Both the position numbers and the translations under genes were made by a program. From Dehalococcoidia bacterium (GTDB lineage Bacteria; Chloroflexota; Dehalococcoidia; Bin125), in assembly GCA_022826965.1 (NCBI GenBank), contig JAJDTU010000005.1:434001-498000 (forward strand): DNA of 64,000 nucleotides, read 5' to 3'. Under the pieces are notes generated by a model that saw nothing but the letters and a program-made list of their open reading frames with translations, searched no databases and was not told the origin of the DNA. Positions 9,070-18,500 of this stretch are shown here, piece after piece. The first letter of the stretch is position 1. Each line of letters starts with the position of its first letter.

Positions 9070-9873
9070 ATGGTCCAGCTACATCTGCCGTCCTACGAAG
9101 GCCCGCTCGACCTGCTGCTTGAACTGATCGAGTCGCACAAGCTTGACATCTCCGAACTCTCGCTGGCGCAAGTCGCCGACCAGTACCTGGCGCAGGTCTC
9201 GGCGATGACTGCTCCTGACGGCGAACTGACTTCCGACCAGGCCGACGCGCTGGCAGCGTTCATCAGCATCGGCGGGCGGCTGGTGCTGCTCAAGGCGAGG
9301 CAGTTGCTCCCGCCCACCGAGGATCCTGAAGACGGTGAGCAGTTGGACGATGACGCCACTGAGCTGGTGGCGATGGCGCAGGCCTACAAGCGATACCGGG
9401 ACGGCATCGCTCAGCTCGGCGACCGCGACCGCGAGCGGCTTCGTTCCTACACACCGATCTCGGCCCCGCTGATCGATCAGACACTGCCGCTGGGCATGTC
9501 CGACAACGTCACGCTCGAGGCGCTGGCCCGAATTGCGCAGGAGGCGCTCGAACGCGCTGCCGAGCGGGAGGCGCAAGCGGACATCGCCCATGACGCGGCG
9601 ATCGAGCGACAGCGGATCACGGTCCGAGACCGCGTCGTCGATCTGCGTGGCCGCCTGATGAGCGGGCACGTCGTCTCATTCCGCGACTGGATTGCCAGTG
9701 CGGAGTCGAGGCTCGAGCTGATCGTCTCGTTCATGGCCGTGCTCGAGTTGCACAAGTCGCTGGCGATCGAGATTCAGCAAGACGAAGATTTCTCCGACAT
9801 CCTGATTACCGAACTGCCCGACGCCCCGGCGACAGCCTGGGCTGCCGCGGACGCCTCCTCACTCGACGAATAG
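9070..9873 (+). CDS. scpA: segregation and condensation protein A
   Basis: 267 aa. ScpA is the kleisin subunit of the SMC-ScpAB condensin. The N-terminal signature LPSYEGPLDLLLELIESHKLDI and the following GGRLVLLKARQLLP are diagnostic. The C-terminal winged-helix part contains VSFMAVLELHKSLAIEI. The start chosen is ATG 9070, giving the conserved MVQLHLPSYEGP; longer in-frame starts lie inside the PIN toxin gene. The gene begins 4 nt after the toxin stop. No scpB or smc is visible in the window. Confidence 0.92.
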   Translation: MVQLHLPSYEGPLDLLLELIESHKLDISELSLAQVADQYLAQVSAMTAPDGELTSDQADALAAFISIGGRLVLLKARQLLPPTEDPEDGEQLDDDATELVAMAQAYKRYRDGIAQLGDRDRERLRSYTPISAPLIDQTLPLGMSDNVTLEALARIAQEALERAAEREAQADIAHDAAIERQRITVRDRVVDLRGRLMSGHVVSFRDWIASAESRLELIVSFMAVLELHKSLAIEIQQDEDFSDILITELPDAPATAWAAADASSLDE

Positions 9874-9899
9874 GGCGGTTCGGGGCCTGGCTGCTGGTA

Positions 9900-9919
9900 C
9901 GCTGAAAGCCCGTTCAGCG
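9900..9919. other. hairpin between scpA and ribF
   Basis: A 7-bp perfect inverted repeat (CGCTGAA / TTCAGCG) with a 6-nt loop sits 26 nt after the scpA stop and 30 nt before ribF. It could be a weak terminator or 5' UTR structure. It has none of the conserved features of an FMN riboswitch. Confidence 0.3.
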
Positions 9920-9949
9920 GACTATTGGAGATTGGAAAGGCCGTAGACG

Positions 9950-10906
9950 GTGGTCACCGATCTCGCCCGCGAGGAGCTGCGTCGAGCCGCTACCGGTCGC
10001 CCGACCGCGCTGACGATCGGCGTCTTCGACGGGGTCCACCGAGGCCACCAGGCGGTTCTCAAGCACGTCGCCGAGAGCGCCAGGCGGCATGGGCTCGCCG
10101 CGGCGGCGATTACCTTCCACCCTCACCCGAAACAGGTGCTCCGGCCCGATCTGACGACCGAATACGTCACCTCGCTGGAGGATCGACTCTCGCTGATCAT
10201 GCAGACCGGCCTCGATGCGGTCGCCACCGTGTCCTTCACCTCGGAGTTCTCCTTGACCGACGCCGGCGACTTCGTCCGCATGCTGGTCGAGGAGTTTCAG
10301 CTTGCCCGCCTGATCATCGGCGAGGACTTCGCCCTCGGCAGGCAGCGCGGCGGCGATCCCGAGACCCTGGCAGCCCTCGGTCGCGAACTTGGCTTTGAGG
10401 TCGAGGTCATCGAGTTGCTGACCAACGATTCAACCGACAAGGTCTCGTCGACGCAGATCCGCGACTCGCTGGCAGAAGGCGACGTTGCCCACGTCGCCGA
10501 CTTGCTCGGCCGCCGATTCTCATTGCACGGACCGGTGATCGTCGGCTTCAAACGGGGACGGTCGATTGGGTTCGCCACCGCCAACGTCGCGGTCGGCAAC
10601 GACCGGGCGATCCCGGCGCCGGGCGTCTACGCCACGATTGCGCATCTGGCGTCCGGGCCGACGCCGTCGGTGACCAACATCGGTATGCGGCCCACCTTCG
10701 ACGATGGCGGCGGATTGTCGATCGAGTGCCACATCATCGACTTCGACGACGACATCTACGGACAGGACCTGCGGGTAGAGTTCGTGGAGCGCCTACGCGG
10801 CGAGAAGAAGTTCGACGGCGTCGACGCGCTGGTCGAGCAAATCGGCAAGGATCGCGACGCTGCGCGCGACCTGTTGGCCGGCATGTCAATCGGATCGAAT
10901 CCATGA
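9950..10906 (+). CDS. ribF: bifunctional riboflavin kinase / FAD synthetase
   Basis: 318 aa. Converts riboflavin to FMN and then FAD. The N-terminal FAD synthetase domain has GVFDGVHRGHQAVL (residues about 24-37) and the TFHPHP motif. The C-terminal riboflavin kinase domain has KRGRSIGFATANV and GVYAT near residues 200-230, with the later TFD and ECHIIDFDDDIYG motifs. The start is GTG 9950, preceded by GGAAAGG; tyrS starts in the last codons (ATGA overlap). Confidence 0.94.
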   Translation: MVTDLAREELRRAATGRPTALTIGVFDGVHRGHQAVLKHVAESARRHGLAAAAITFHPHPKQVLRPDLTTEYVTSLEDRLSLIMQTGLDAVATVSFTSEFSLTDAGDFVRMLVEEFQLARLIIGEDFALGRQRGGDPETLAALGRELGFEVEVIELLTNDSTDKVSSTQIRDSLAEGDVAHVADLLGRRFSLHGPVIVGFKRGRSIGFATANVAVGNDRAIPAPGVYATIAHLASGPTPSVTNIGMRPTFDDGGGLSIECHIIDFDDDIYGQDLRVEFVERLRGEKKFDGVDALVEQIGKDRDAARDLLAGMSIGSNP

Positions 10907-12165
10907 GTGAGCGAATTCCCGCCGAGGTGGCAGCAGAGGTCGAGCGCCAGCACGCCCTGATCATGCGCGGCACCGCCTACGGCGATGATGCGACGCGGGC
11001 GGCAATGGACCGAGAGTTGCGCGCACGGCTGACCGAGTCGCTGATCGAAGACCGACCGTTGCGTGTCTACCTGGGCGTCGACCCAACCTCGCCCGACCTA
11101 CATATCGGCCACTGCGTCACGCTGCGCAAGCTGGCGCTGTTCCAGCAGCTCGGACATCAGTCGATCCTGCTGATCGGCGACTTCACCGGATTGGTCGGCG
11201 ATCCGTCGGACAAGGATTCCCTCCGTCCAATGCAGGCCGAGGAGACACTCAACCGCAACGCGGAAACCTATCGCGATCAAGCGTTCAAGCTGCTCGATCC
11301 GGAGCGCACCGAGGTGCGCCGCAACAGCGAGTGGCTGGGACAGATGTCGTTCGGCGACGTGATTCACCTGGCCTCGAATTTCACCGTGCAGCAGTTCTCG
11401 GAGCGCGACACGTTCAAGAACCGGATCGACGGCGGCCAGCCGGTCTACGTGCACGAGTTCATGTACGGCCTGATGCAGGGATACGACGCCGTCGCCCTCG
11501 AAGCCGACATCCAGCTCGGCGGCACCGACCAGACTTTCAACATCATGTGCGGCCGCACGCTGCAGGAGCGTCAGGAACAGTCGCCGCAGGTCGCTGTCCT
11601 GACCCCGATCCTGGTCGGCACCGACGGCCACCTGCGCATGTCCAAGAGCACCGGCAACTACATCGGCATCGACGAGCCGCCCAACACCCAGTACGGCAAG
11701 GCGATGTCGATCCCCGACGACGCGATCGTTCGCTTCTTCGACCACGGCACGAACGTCGCCGACGATGAGGTCGACCGGATCGAAGCAGACCTCCAGTCGG
11801 GCGTTGTCAAGCCGATGGACGCAAAGCGCCGTCTCGCCAGAGCCATCGTCACGGAGTGGCACGGCGATGCCGCGGCGCAGGAGGCGGAAGAGCAGTGGAC
11901 GCGGACGTTCTCGCAGCGAAACGCGCCCGACGACATCCCCGACGCGCCGATCGAGTTCGGTGGTGCGGACTCGATCGAAATCGCGCTGCCGGTCCTGCTC
12001 CACGACATCGGCGCCGCCGCCAGCCGAGCCGAAGCCAAGCGCCTCGTCTCGCAAGGGGCGGTCCGCGTCGACGACGAAGTCGTCAAGGATCAGAGCACTC
12101 AGATCGTAAACGGAGCCGTCCTCCGAGTCGGCCGCCGCAAGTGGTACCGGATCATCTCGACCTGA
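10903..12165 (+). CDS. tyrS: tyrosine--tRNA ligase
   Basis: 420 aa from ATG 10903, which overlaps the ribF stop by 4 nt; an upstream extension in the same frame lies inside ribF and is rejected. The class I motif HIGH appears in PTSPDLHIGHCVTL, and the KMSKS equivalent is RMSKSTGNY. The tyrosine-binding helix QGYDAV and the QLGGTDQTFN motif are present. The C-terminus is an S4-like RNA-binding domain (ASRAEAKRLVSQGAVRVDD). A strong hairpin follows the stop. Confidence 0.95.
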   Translation: MSERIPAEVAAEVERQHALIMRGTAYGDDATRAAMDRELRARLTESLIEDRPLRVYLGVDPTSPDLHIGHCVTLRKLALFQQLGHQSILLIGDFTGLVGDPSDKDSLRPMQAEETLNRNAETYRDQAFKLLDPERTEVRRNSEWLGQMSFGDVIHLASNFTVQQFSERDTFKNRIDGGQPVYVHEFMYGLMQGYDAVALEADIQLGGTDQTFNIMCGRTLQERQEQSPQVAVLTPILVGTDGHLRMSKSTGNYIGIDEPPNTQYGKAMSIPDDAIVRFFDHGTNVADDEVDRIEADLQSGVVKPMDAKRRLARAIVTEWHGDAAAQEAEEQWTRTFSQRNAPDDIPDAPIEFGGADSIEIALPVLLHDIGAAASRAEAKRLVSQGAVRVDDEVVKDQSTQIVNGAVLRVGRRKWYRIIST

Positions 12166-12175
12166 CCGCACAACC

Positions 12176-12197
12176 GTCCCCGCCTCCGAGCGGGGAC
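12176..12197 (+). terminator. hairpin terminator after tyrS
   Basis: A perfect 8-bp GC-rich stem (GTCCCCGC / GCGGGGAC) with a 6-nt loop begins 11 nt after the tyrS stop. A short T-containing stretch (CTTT) follows. It probably ends the scpA-ribF-tyrS transcript. Confidence 0.6.
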
Positions 12198-12237
12198 CCG
12201 CTTTGGGCTCCTCCCGCTAACCGATAATCTGTCCTCT

Positions 12238-12594
12238 GTGAGAACGTTCGCTTACCTAATCGAAATCGCGGACCTTGACCTGGTACGAACAAACAGGATC
12301 GAGGCAATAGTCAACTCAGGCGTGTTCTACACGATCTCACCATCAACGCTGCTGCGAGAGCTTGGCATAGAGCCGACCGGGACACGACGCTTCCGAATGG
12401 CCGACGGCACGATGCGTGAGATGGACATCGGAAACGTCCGCCTATGGATCGACGGCCAGGAGGGCTACACCATCGTCGCATTCGGTGATGACAGTGAGCC
12501 GATGCTGCTCGGCGAGTACACCCTCATTGGCCTCGCGCTGGCGGCCGATCCCAAGAGGCAGCGTTTCGTCTCCCTGGAGCCTCTACCGCTCTAG
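12238..12594 (+). CDS. retropepsin-like aspartyl protease family protein, catalytic Asp replaced
   Basis: 118 aa from GTG 12238. The layout matches small prokaryotic retropepsin-like proteins: a catalytic-loop region near residue 30, then LLRELGIEPTG, a MADGT strand, and a C-terminal GEYTLIGLALAADPKRQR where the family has a flap/strand with LLG. At the active-site position where the family has D-T-G-A, this protein reads VNSGV, so the catalytic aspartate is Asn. It is probably not a protease; it may keep a binding role. No homologue in the neighbourhood explains it. Confidence 0.6.
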   Translation: MRTFAYLIEIADLDLVRTNRIEAIVNSGVFYTISPSTLLRELGIEPTGTRRFRMADGTMREMDIGNVRLWIDGQEGYTIVAFGDDSEPMLLGEYTLIGLALAADPKRQRFVSLEPLPL

Positions 12595-12676
12595 CGCCCT
12601 CCACCCGTTACCCTCCGACGACAGCGTTGGGCGAAGCGTCTAGACAGTGGAGATCCGGCGAGCGGGAGTGGTCGCA

Positions 12677-13252
12677 ATGAGCCAAATGAAGCTTGGAGTC
12701 GCACGGACACTATTGCGGAAGCACGCTCAAGAGATCGAGTATCGAGAGGTGCCTGGGGCGAAGGCAGTCGGTGCCGCCTGTCTCCAGCTAGCTGGCTACT
12801 CCAGCAACCAGCTGATCCTGTTTGGCAGGCGATATTTCTGGGTCCTCGAAGAAGCAGACAAGGAACTCGCCAGATTAGAGGCCGATGAGGAGTACCAGGG
12901 CACTGAAACCCTCGACGCCTTACATCGTCTAGACGACTATCACGACGGATATCGAGAGGTTGCAGAGGGGGGCAGACTCCCTTGCACATGCGAGCCAAAC
13001 GCATCCGGGAATCTCCCCATTTCCGAATTTGACGTCTGGACTGATAGGTCGTGGTGTTCCATCTGCGACCATTTCCGAGCAGAGGATGGTGAGGAGGCGG
13101 GTTTGAAAGATGGAAGTGCGTTCAGACTGCACGAATCGCGGGAACGAAGAAGAGAAGAGTTGCAGGCGGACTTCCGTGAGCGTCACGAAAGCAGGATCGC
13201 CGCGGGAGGCAGCAACCGCAAAGGCTTGCTTCGACGCCTGATCGGGTTCTGA
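12677..13252 (+). CDS. hypothetical protein with CxC...CxxC motif
   Basis: 191 aa from ATG 12677 (a GGGAG lies upstream); a longer start at 12647 is possible. I do not recognise the family. The N-terminal half is helical and charged (ADKELARLEADEEY, then two repeats of short acidic segments). The middle holds CTC and, about 35 residues later, WCSICDHF, a possible zinc site. The C-terminus is strongly basic/charged (SRERRREELQADFRERHES). Base composition looks less GC-rich than its neighbours, which suggests recent acquisition. Confidence 0.65.
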   Translation: MSQMKLGVARTLLRKHAQEIEYREVPGAKAVGAACLQLAGYSSNQLILFGRRYFWVLEEADKELARLEADEEYQGTETLDALHRLDDYHDGYREVAEGGRLPCTCEPNASGNLPISEFDVWTDRSWCSICDHFRAEDGEEAGLKDGSAFRLHESRERRREELQADFRERHESRIAAGGSNRKGLLRRLIGF

Positions 13253-13289
13253 TCGGCTGGCAGAAAATCGAGACGCTTGGAGGCACCCA

Positions 13290-14210
13290 ATGACCGTCAC
13301 CCTCGACTGGCTTGGCTGCGCGACCTTTCGACTGCAGGTCGATGAGACCGTGATCATGCTTGACGCCTACATCGACCGCGTGCCTTCCGCGCCCGATGTC
13401 GGTCTGACGGCCGGCGACATCTCGCGGGCCGACGCCGTCCTGGTCGGACACTCGCACTTCGACCACATCGCCGGGGCCGAGGTCATCGCGGCGAACACGG
13501 GCGCGCCCGTGATCGGCTCCAACGAGTCCGCGCGCGTGCTGCTGGAAGCGGGCATCTCCGAGGACCAACTGTTGCGCTCACAGGGCGGCGAGCGCCACCG
13601 CATCTCCAAGGACATCACTGTCGAGGTCTTCCCCAGCCTCCATTCCTGCATCTGGACGCAGGGATCGTGGGACCCGGGCAAGGTGGTACTGGGACAGTAC
13701 GGTCTGACCGAGGAGGAACGCTGGGGCGGCCGACGCACCATCGACATCGGCGGCTCATTGGGCGAGCGCTCGCAGGACCTGGGCGCGGAGGCCCAGACCC
13801 AGATGATCGACCATATGGCGACGTGCCTCGGCTCCAACGACACCGGAGGCGCGCTGGCCTACCTGATCGACACGCCCTACGGCTCAATCTTCTACCACGA
13901 CACCTCAGGCTGCTGGACCGGCGTCGTCCAGAACATGCGCCCCGACGTCGGAATTGTCGCCATGGCCGGTCGACCCAACATCGACGGCGAGCCGATCCAG
14001 GGCTCGCTCGCCCAGTTTGTTGGCCGCAAGTCCGACATGCTGCGCGCGCCACGCATCGTGCTCGGACACCACGATGACTGGATGCCCCCGATGACCCACG
14101 ACATGACCGGCCCCGACTCGCTTGCGCCGGTCAAGAACGAGCTCAACCACGTCGCCCCGCGCTCCGAGCTGCTCGACATCCCGCTCGGCGGACGGATCGG
14201 CCTCTACTGA
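13290..14210 (+). CDS. MBL-fold metal-dependent hydrolase (UlaG-like)
   Basis: 306 aa. The metallo-beta-lactamase metal motif is GHSHFDHIAG (HxHxDH, residues about 50-59). Further histidines sit at PSLHSCIW, FYHDTSG and GHHDDW. The N-terminal LDWLGCATFRL resembles UlaG-type lactonases/L-ascorbate-6-phosphate lactonases and other uncharacterised hydrolases of this family. The substrate cannot be read from sequence. Its stop shares one base with the next start, linking it to the LLM oxidoreductase. Confidence 0.85.
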   Translation: MTVTLDWLGCATFRLQVDETVIMLDAYIDRVPSAPDVGLTAGDISRADAVLVGHSHFDHIAGAEVIAANTGAPVIGSNESARVLLEAGISEDQLLRSQGGERHRISKDITVEVFPSLHSCIWTQGSWDPGKVVLGQYGLTEEERWGGRRTIDIGGSLGERSQDLGAEAQTQMIDHMATCLGSNDTGGALAYLIDTPYGSIFYHDTSGCWTGVVQNMRPDVGIVAMAGRPNIDGEPIQGSLAQFVGRKSDMLRAPRIVLGHHDDWMPPMTHDMTGPDSLAPVKNELNHVAPRSELLDIPLGGRIGLY

Positions 14211-15229
14211 TGCCAACAGGACAACCGAAGTTCGGCCTGATCTACGACTTCCGCAATCCGCCCCAGTGGCGCAAGCCCTGGGCCCAGTTCTACGACGAAA
14301 TCCTGGACGAAATCGTCTACGCCGAGCAACTCGGCTACGACCACATCTGGATCACCGAGCACCACTTCATCGACGACGGCTACACGCCGTCCGTATTGCC
14401 CATCGCTGCCGCCATCGCTCGCCTGACCAAGCGCGTGCGGATCGGAACCTGGGTCCTGCTCCTCCCGCTGCACAACGCGATCCGCGTCGCCGAGGACGCC
14501 GCCACCGTCGACATCCTCTCCAACGGCCGGCTCGACCTCGGCGTCGGCCTCGGCTACCGGATCGAGGAGTTCGACGGCTTCGGCGTCAACCGACGCCACC
14601 GACCAAGCATCATGGACGAGTCGCTCGAGATCATCACGCGCACCATGGCCGGCGAATCGGTCACGCTCGACGGCCGCCACTACCAGGTCAAGGACGTGCG
14701 CGTGACCCCGCCGCCGATCCAGCAGCCGTTCCCGCTCTGGGTCGGCGCACGCTCCGAAGCCGCCGCGCGACGCGCGGCCCGAATCAAGGCCAACCTGATG
14801 ATCGTCGCCGACCGACCCGTCTACGACGCATGGGCCGACGCCCTGCGCGAACAGGGCGACGACCCCGACGACTTCGAGGTCCTGCTCTCGGCCGGCGGAT
14901 ACGTGTCGGACGATCCTGACGCGCTCTGGGAAGAACTCAAGCCGCACCAGCGCTACCTGCGCGACACCTACGGCAAGTGGTACAACGACGCCTCCGACCT
15001 CGGCGAGCAGGATCCGCTCGGTCAGTTCCTGCACCACACCGACGAGGACCTCCGCGCGCGGTTCGTCGCCGGCACGCCCGACGACGTCGCCGCCGCCATC
15101 GAGCGCACCCTCGACTGGATCCCCGCCGACCACATCATCACCTCGCCCGTCCCGCCCGGCGCATCGCGCGACCTCGCCCGCAGGAGCATCGAACTCTTCG
15201 CCCGCGAGGTGATGCCGCGGTTTCGATAG
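14210..15229 (+). CDS. LLM class flavin-dependent oxidoreductase
   Basis: 339 aa. Bacterial luciferase-like TIM barrel, a family that uses FMN or coenzyme F420. Typical landmarks are GYDHIWITEHHF near residue 43, the RIGTWVLLLPLHNAIRVAED block, GRLDLGVGLGY and PPIQQPFPLWVGARSE. Members oxidise alkanes, aldehydes, sulfonates or secondary alcohols, so the substrate is open. It is coupled to the upstream MBL hydrolase (1-nt overlap) and is followed by a P450-type ferredoxin, which suggests an oxidative pathway. Confidence 0.9.
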   Translation: MPTGQPKFGLIYDFRNPPQWRKPWAQFYDEILDEIVYAEQLGYDHIWITEHHFIDDGYTPSVLPIAAAIARLTKRVRIGTWVLLLPLHNAIRVAEDAATVDILSNGRLDLGVGLGYRIEEFDGFGVNRRHRPSIMDESLEIITRTMAGESVTLDGRHYQVKDVRVTPPPIQQPFPLWVGARSEAAARRAARIKANLMIVADRPVYDAWADALREQGDDPDDFEVLLSAGGYVSDDPDALWEELKPHQRYLRDTYGKWYNDASDLGEQDPLGQFLHHTDEDLRARFVAGTPDDVAAAIERTLDWIPADHIITSPVPPGASRDLARRSIELFAREVMPRFR

Positions 15230-15238
15230 ACTGACTCC
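15224..15238 (+). promoter_or_regulatory. shared 15-bp motif upstream of the ferredoxin gene
   Basis: CGATAGACTGACTCC occurs here across the end of the LLM oxidoreductase gene, 33 nt before the ferredoxin start, and identically at 26442-26456 before the alpha/beta hydrolase gene. TAGACT resembles a -10 box, so it is a candidate common promoter. Confidence 0.4.
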
Positions 15239-15270
15239 ACGAATCCAGAGCGAAGGATGGGGAGGCCGAG

Positions 15271-15462
15271 ATGAAGGTCAAGATCGACACGAGCCTCTGT
15301 GAAGGCCACGCCAAGTGCATGGAGGCCACCGAGGTCGTCTTCGAAGTCCGAGACGACGACCTCTCCCACGTCCTCGTCGACACCGTCCCCGCCGAAGAAG
15401 AAGCCAACGTCGTCCGAGCGGTCCGTACCTGCCCCCGCGCCGCCATCTCCATTGAGGACTAG
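15271..15462 (+). CDS. [3Fe-4S]-type ferredoxin (P450 partner)
   Basis: 63 aa. Cluster ligands are Cys10, Cys16 and Cys54 (C-E-G-H-A-K-C and later R-T-C-P); His13 occupies the position of the fourth Cys. This CxxHxxC...CP pattern is typical of small ferredoxins that deliver electrons to bacterial cytochrome P450s. A good site (GGGGAGG) precedes ATG 15271. The only P450 genes in the window are the three at 22.3-26.4 kb, making it their likely electron donor; no ferredoxin reductase is seen. Confidence 0.88.
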   Translation: MKVKIDTSLCEGHAKCMEATEVVFEVRDDDLSHVLVDTVPAEEEANVVRAVRTCPRAAISIED

Positions 15463-15541
15463 GTTCTTGGGCCGCGACCTGTCAAGCGCATGTTGGAGAC
15501 ATCGCGTTCGGCGGTAGCGCGGTCCCTGCACCGAACCCAGA

Positions 15542-18500
15542 TCAGTCGTCGCCGAACGATACGATCCATCGTCGACTACCAAGCCCGATCTCGGCGGCGA
15601 TAACTTCGAAGTCCTCTGGAACCTCGAACGCGTGGCGATAGCGGGTGTAGAACTCATCCGCTGGGTCAGTCGAGTACGCAGTACCGGCCCAATGTCCTTC
15701 GAGCACCTGTCCATCTCTGCCGATGAGCGCCGCATGCCAGTACGTGTCTCTGGATACTTGCTCCGTAAACTCCAGGACCACTCCATGCGTGTGACGCCAC
15801 GGACATCGAATCGGCGCGCCGTAGCGAACGAAGGTGACCTCGCCGACCGAGATCTGCGAACGATGCAACGTTTCTGCGACAAGCCCGTCCCCATCACGAC
15901 CCAGATTCTCGCTGCAAGTCGTAGCAGAATCGGAGTCGTCACCGCTTGTCGGAGACGAACGCGCCCCACCCAGTCCATCTCCTGACACGATCAGTCTGGA
16001 TGCCTTTGCATCGCCAAGGTTGAAGCGCCAGGCTCTCACGTCCGGATCGACGTCGCTGCCCTGACGACTGCCCGAATGCTCCTCCTCGTCGGCGTCGACA
16101 AGCTTGACGCTCAGCTTCGAATGATCAACATCGCCTGTGAATCTGAGGCGCACGTAGTGAGTGGACGCCCAATTCTCTGCGTTCCCTCGCAGTCCAGGAC
16201 ACGGCTTCCGTACAAACTCGATCGCTTGCACCAGTTCGACCCCCTCCGGCAGCGACGGAGAGAGATCGACCGTCGTGCGCGGCGAACGCGGGGACCATGG
16301 TTCAGCGCATAGCAGTTGAGGCACCTCGTCCGAGCGATACTCGACGATGAACACTTTGCCGCTCCACCCGCACTTCGAGATCGATACCTCTCGACCATCA
16401 GCGACTGCCATCACCTGTGACGAGGCGGCGGAAACGAGGTAGACGGCATAGATGACGTCGTATCGCTCGGAAGACCTGACGTTACAAATCCACCCTCCGA
16501 AGTCAGGCTGTTCGGTGCTCAGATAGATCGGGCTATCAAGCAGCGCAATCGAACCGTGCAGTCTTGGCCCTGCTTCCGGAGCTGGCAGTGGCGTTCGTTG
16601 CTTGCGCAGCTCGCTGATCGCCGCAACGGCTGTCTCCGAGCGCAACGCGGTGTGATTCCCTCTCGAGACTCCGATCACGTGACGCGTGCATGGATCAACA
16701 ATCGGGGCTCCGGCCCGATCCCAACCCCAGCCGTCGTGCCAGAAAAGCCGTTCCGTCACGTTCTCCACCTCCAGCCGAGTCATGGCGAACCGGTCTGACT
16801 CTCCCCAGGGATACGCAACAAGAACTGGCCTACTCTCCTCGGCCTCCTCAGTTCGTTCGGCAAAGACTGGCGGAGTGTGATCACGCAGCGCCGCGTCGTC
16901 GCCGATCACTTCAGCCAGAGCAAGGCCATTCCGAAGATCGGTGGCCACGCGAGCCACCGGCAGCGATACGTTGCCCTGCGAAACCACTCCCCACGGGGTC
17001 TCATCGCTGAACAGGTGTATCGCGGTAATGAACTGGTTGTCACCGACGTACAGCGCGCTTCCGTCCTGGCCTAGACCGGTCATTTGCCAGGCCAGGTCTC
17101 CTAAATCGCTTGTCAATGCACAGCTCGGACCCTCCGGCTGAATCCCCTCATCGACCGCGACGGACCAGATCACCGCGCCCGAGCGACGCCAGCCCGCCGG
17201 ATCGGCTCCGGCCTGCGACGCAATACGCGACGGACAGGCAATGTCACCATTCTCGAACTGCAGACACGCAAGCACGCCGCCGATTCGCGAATCGGCGCGA
17301 ACAACTATTCGCGCTCGTTGCGCGATCTCCGGCCCGCGATCGGGCGGTTGGATTTCCACCAGGTATTGCTGATCGCCGATGACAACTCGAAACGCCCGAG
17401 GTTCGAAGTCGTCCGGTGCCCGCCAAGATTGCAACAGCGAAGTGTAGGCGCCGCTGTCCAGATTGCTGCCCCACCTGGTGCCCCGCCCCCCACCGCGTAT
17501 GACTGCGCCATCCGCACTGATCAAGTCTGCGCGCAGCTCCTTGCCAGTGAGCGGTCGCGCCAGTTGGACGCGGAGTTCGTGCGTGAAGTGCTCAGGACAC
17601 CACTCCAGCGCCCCCAGAGTGCCAAGCACGGTGTCCCCGAACTCCTCGCTGGACTCGTGGAGTATCGAAGTCAACACAGGATCTCGAGGGCCGTGCTGCG
17701 GGAGACAGGTCACACCATCGCGGGCAATGTCGGGAGCCTTCCGGAATCCAATGACAGCGATGTCGCCATACCCACAGCGTCCTGCGTAGGGCTCGACCCA
17801 ATCGATCCGACCCCATGAGCCTCCGGCAACACCAACCCACCAGTCACCTTCGGTGCCGGCACAGTCGACATCAGCCGGCGGGTCGGCGCCATAGTGCCAG
17901 ACGACGGCGTCATGCGGGATGTCGAATCCACCGGGAACCTCGGGCAACGCTGGCAATGGGCCTGCCAGTTCCTCCAAAGTCCGTCTCAGTGTGTTCCCGG
18001 AGTGAGAGAAGTTTCGGGCCGCTGAGCCGGCCCAGATCACGCCGATCACTTCACCGCACGAGTCAAACATTGGTCCGCCGCTGTTCCCTCCCTGCGAGGA
18101 CGTGTTGGTGAGGATTTCGTCCTCCCAGACTCGAGCGACCACGCCCGCCGCCGCGGTCAAGGCCCCGGCCGACGGATAGCCAACCAGGTAGACCGTCTCG
18201 CCTATGTCGTCCACCGTCGGATCGCGAAATGCGACGCTGGGAACATCCAGCACGTGGAACGGATCGAACACTTCCAGGAGTGCCACGTCGTGTTCCCGAT
18301 CTGAGCCAACGACTGCAGCCACCACCGAGCGATCACCGTGGGTCAGGACGACAATGGGCGGTGCTTGCTCAATGACATGTTGTGCGGTCACAAACCGGCC
18401 GCCGCCGATATGGAATGCCGATCCGAGTCCCCGAATGCTCGCCACCTTCCAGGTCGCCGCAAACATCCGTTCAAAGTCCGGCTCGCAAGATGTCCGCAGA

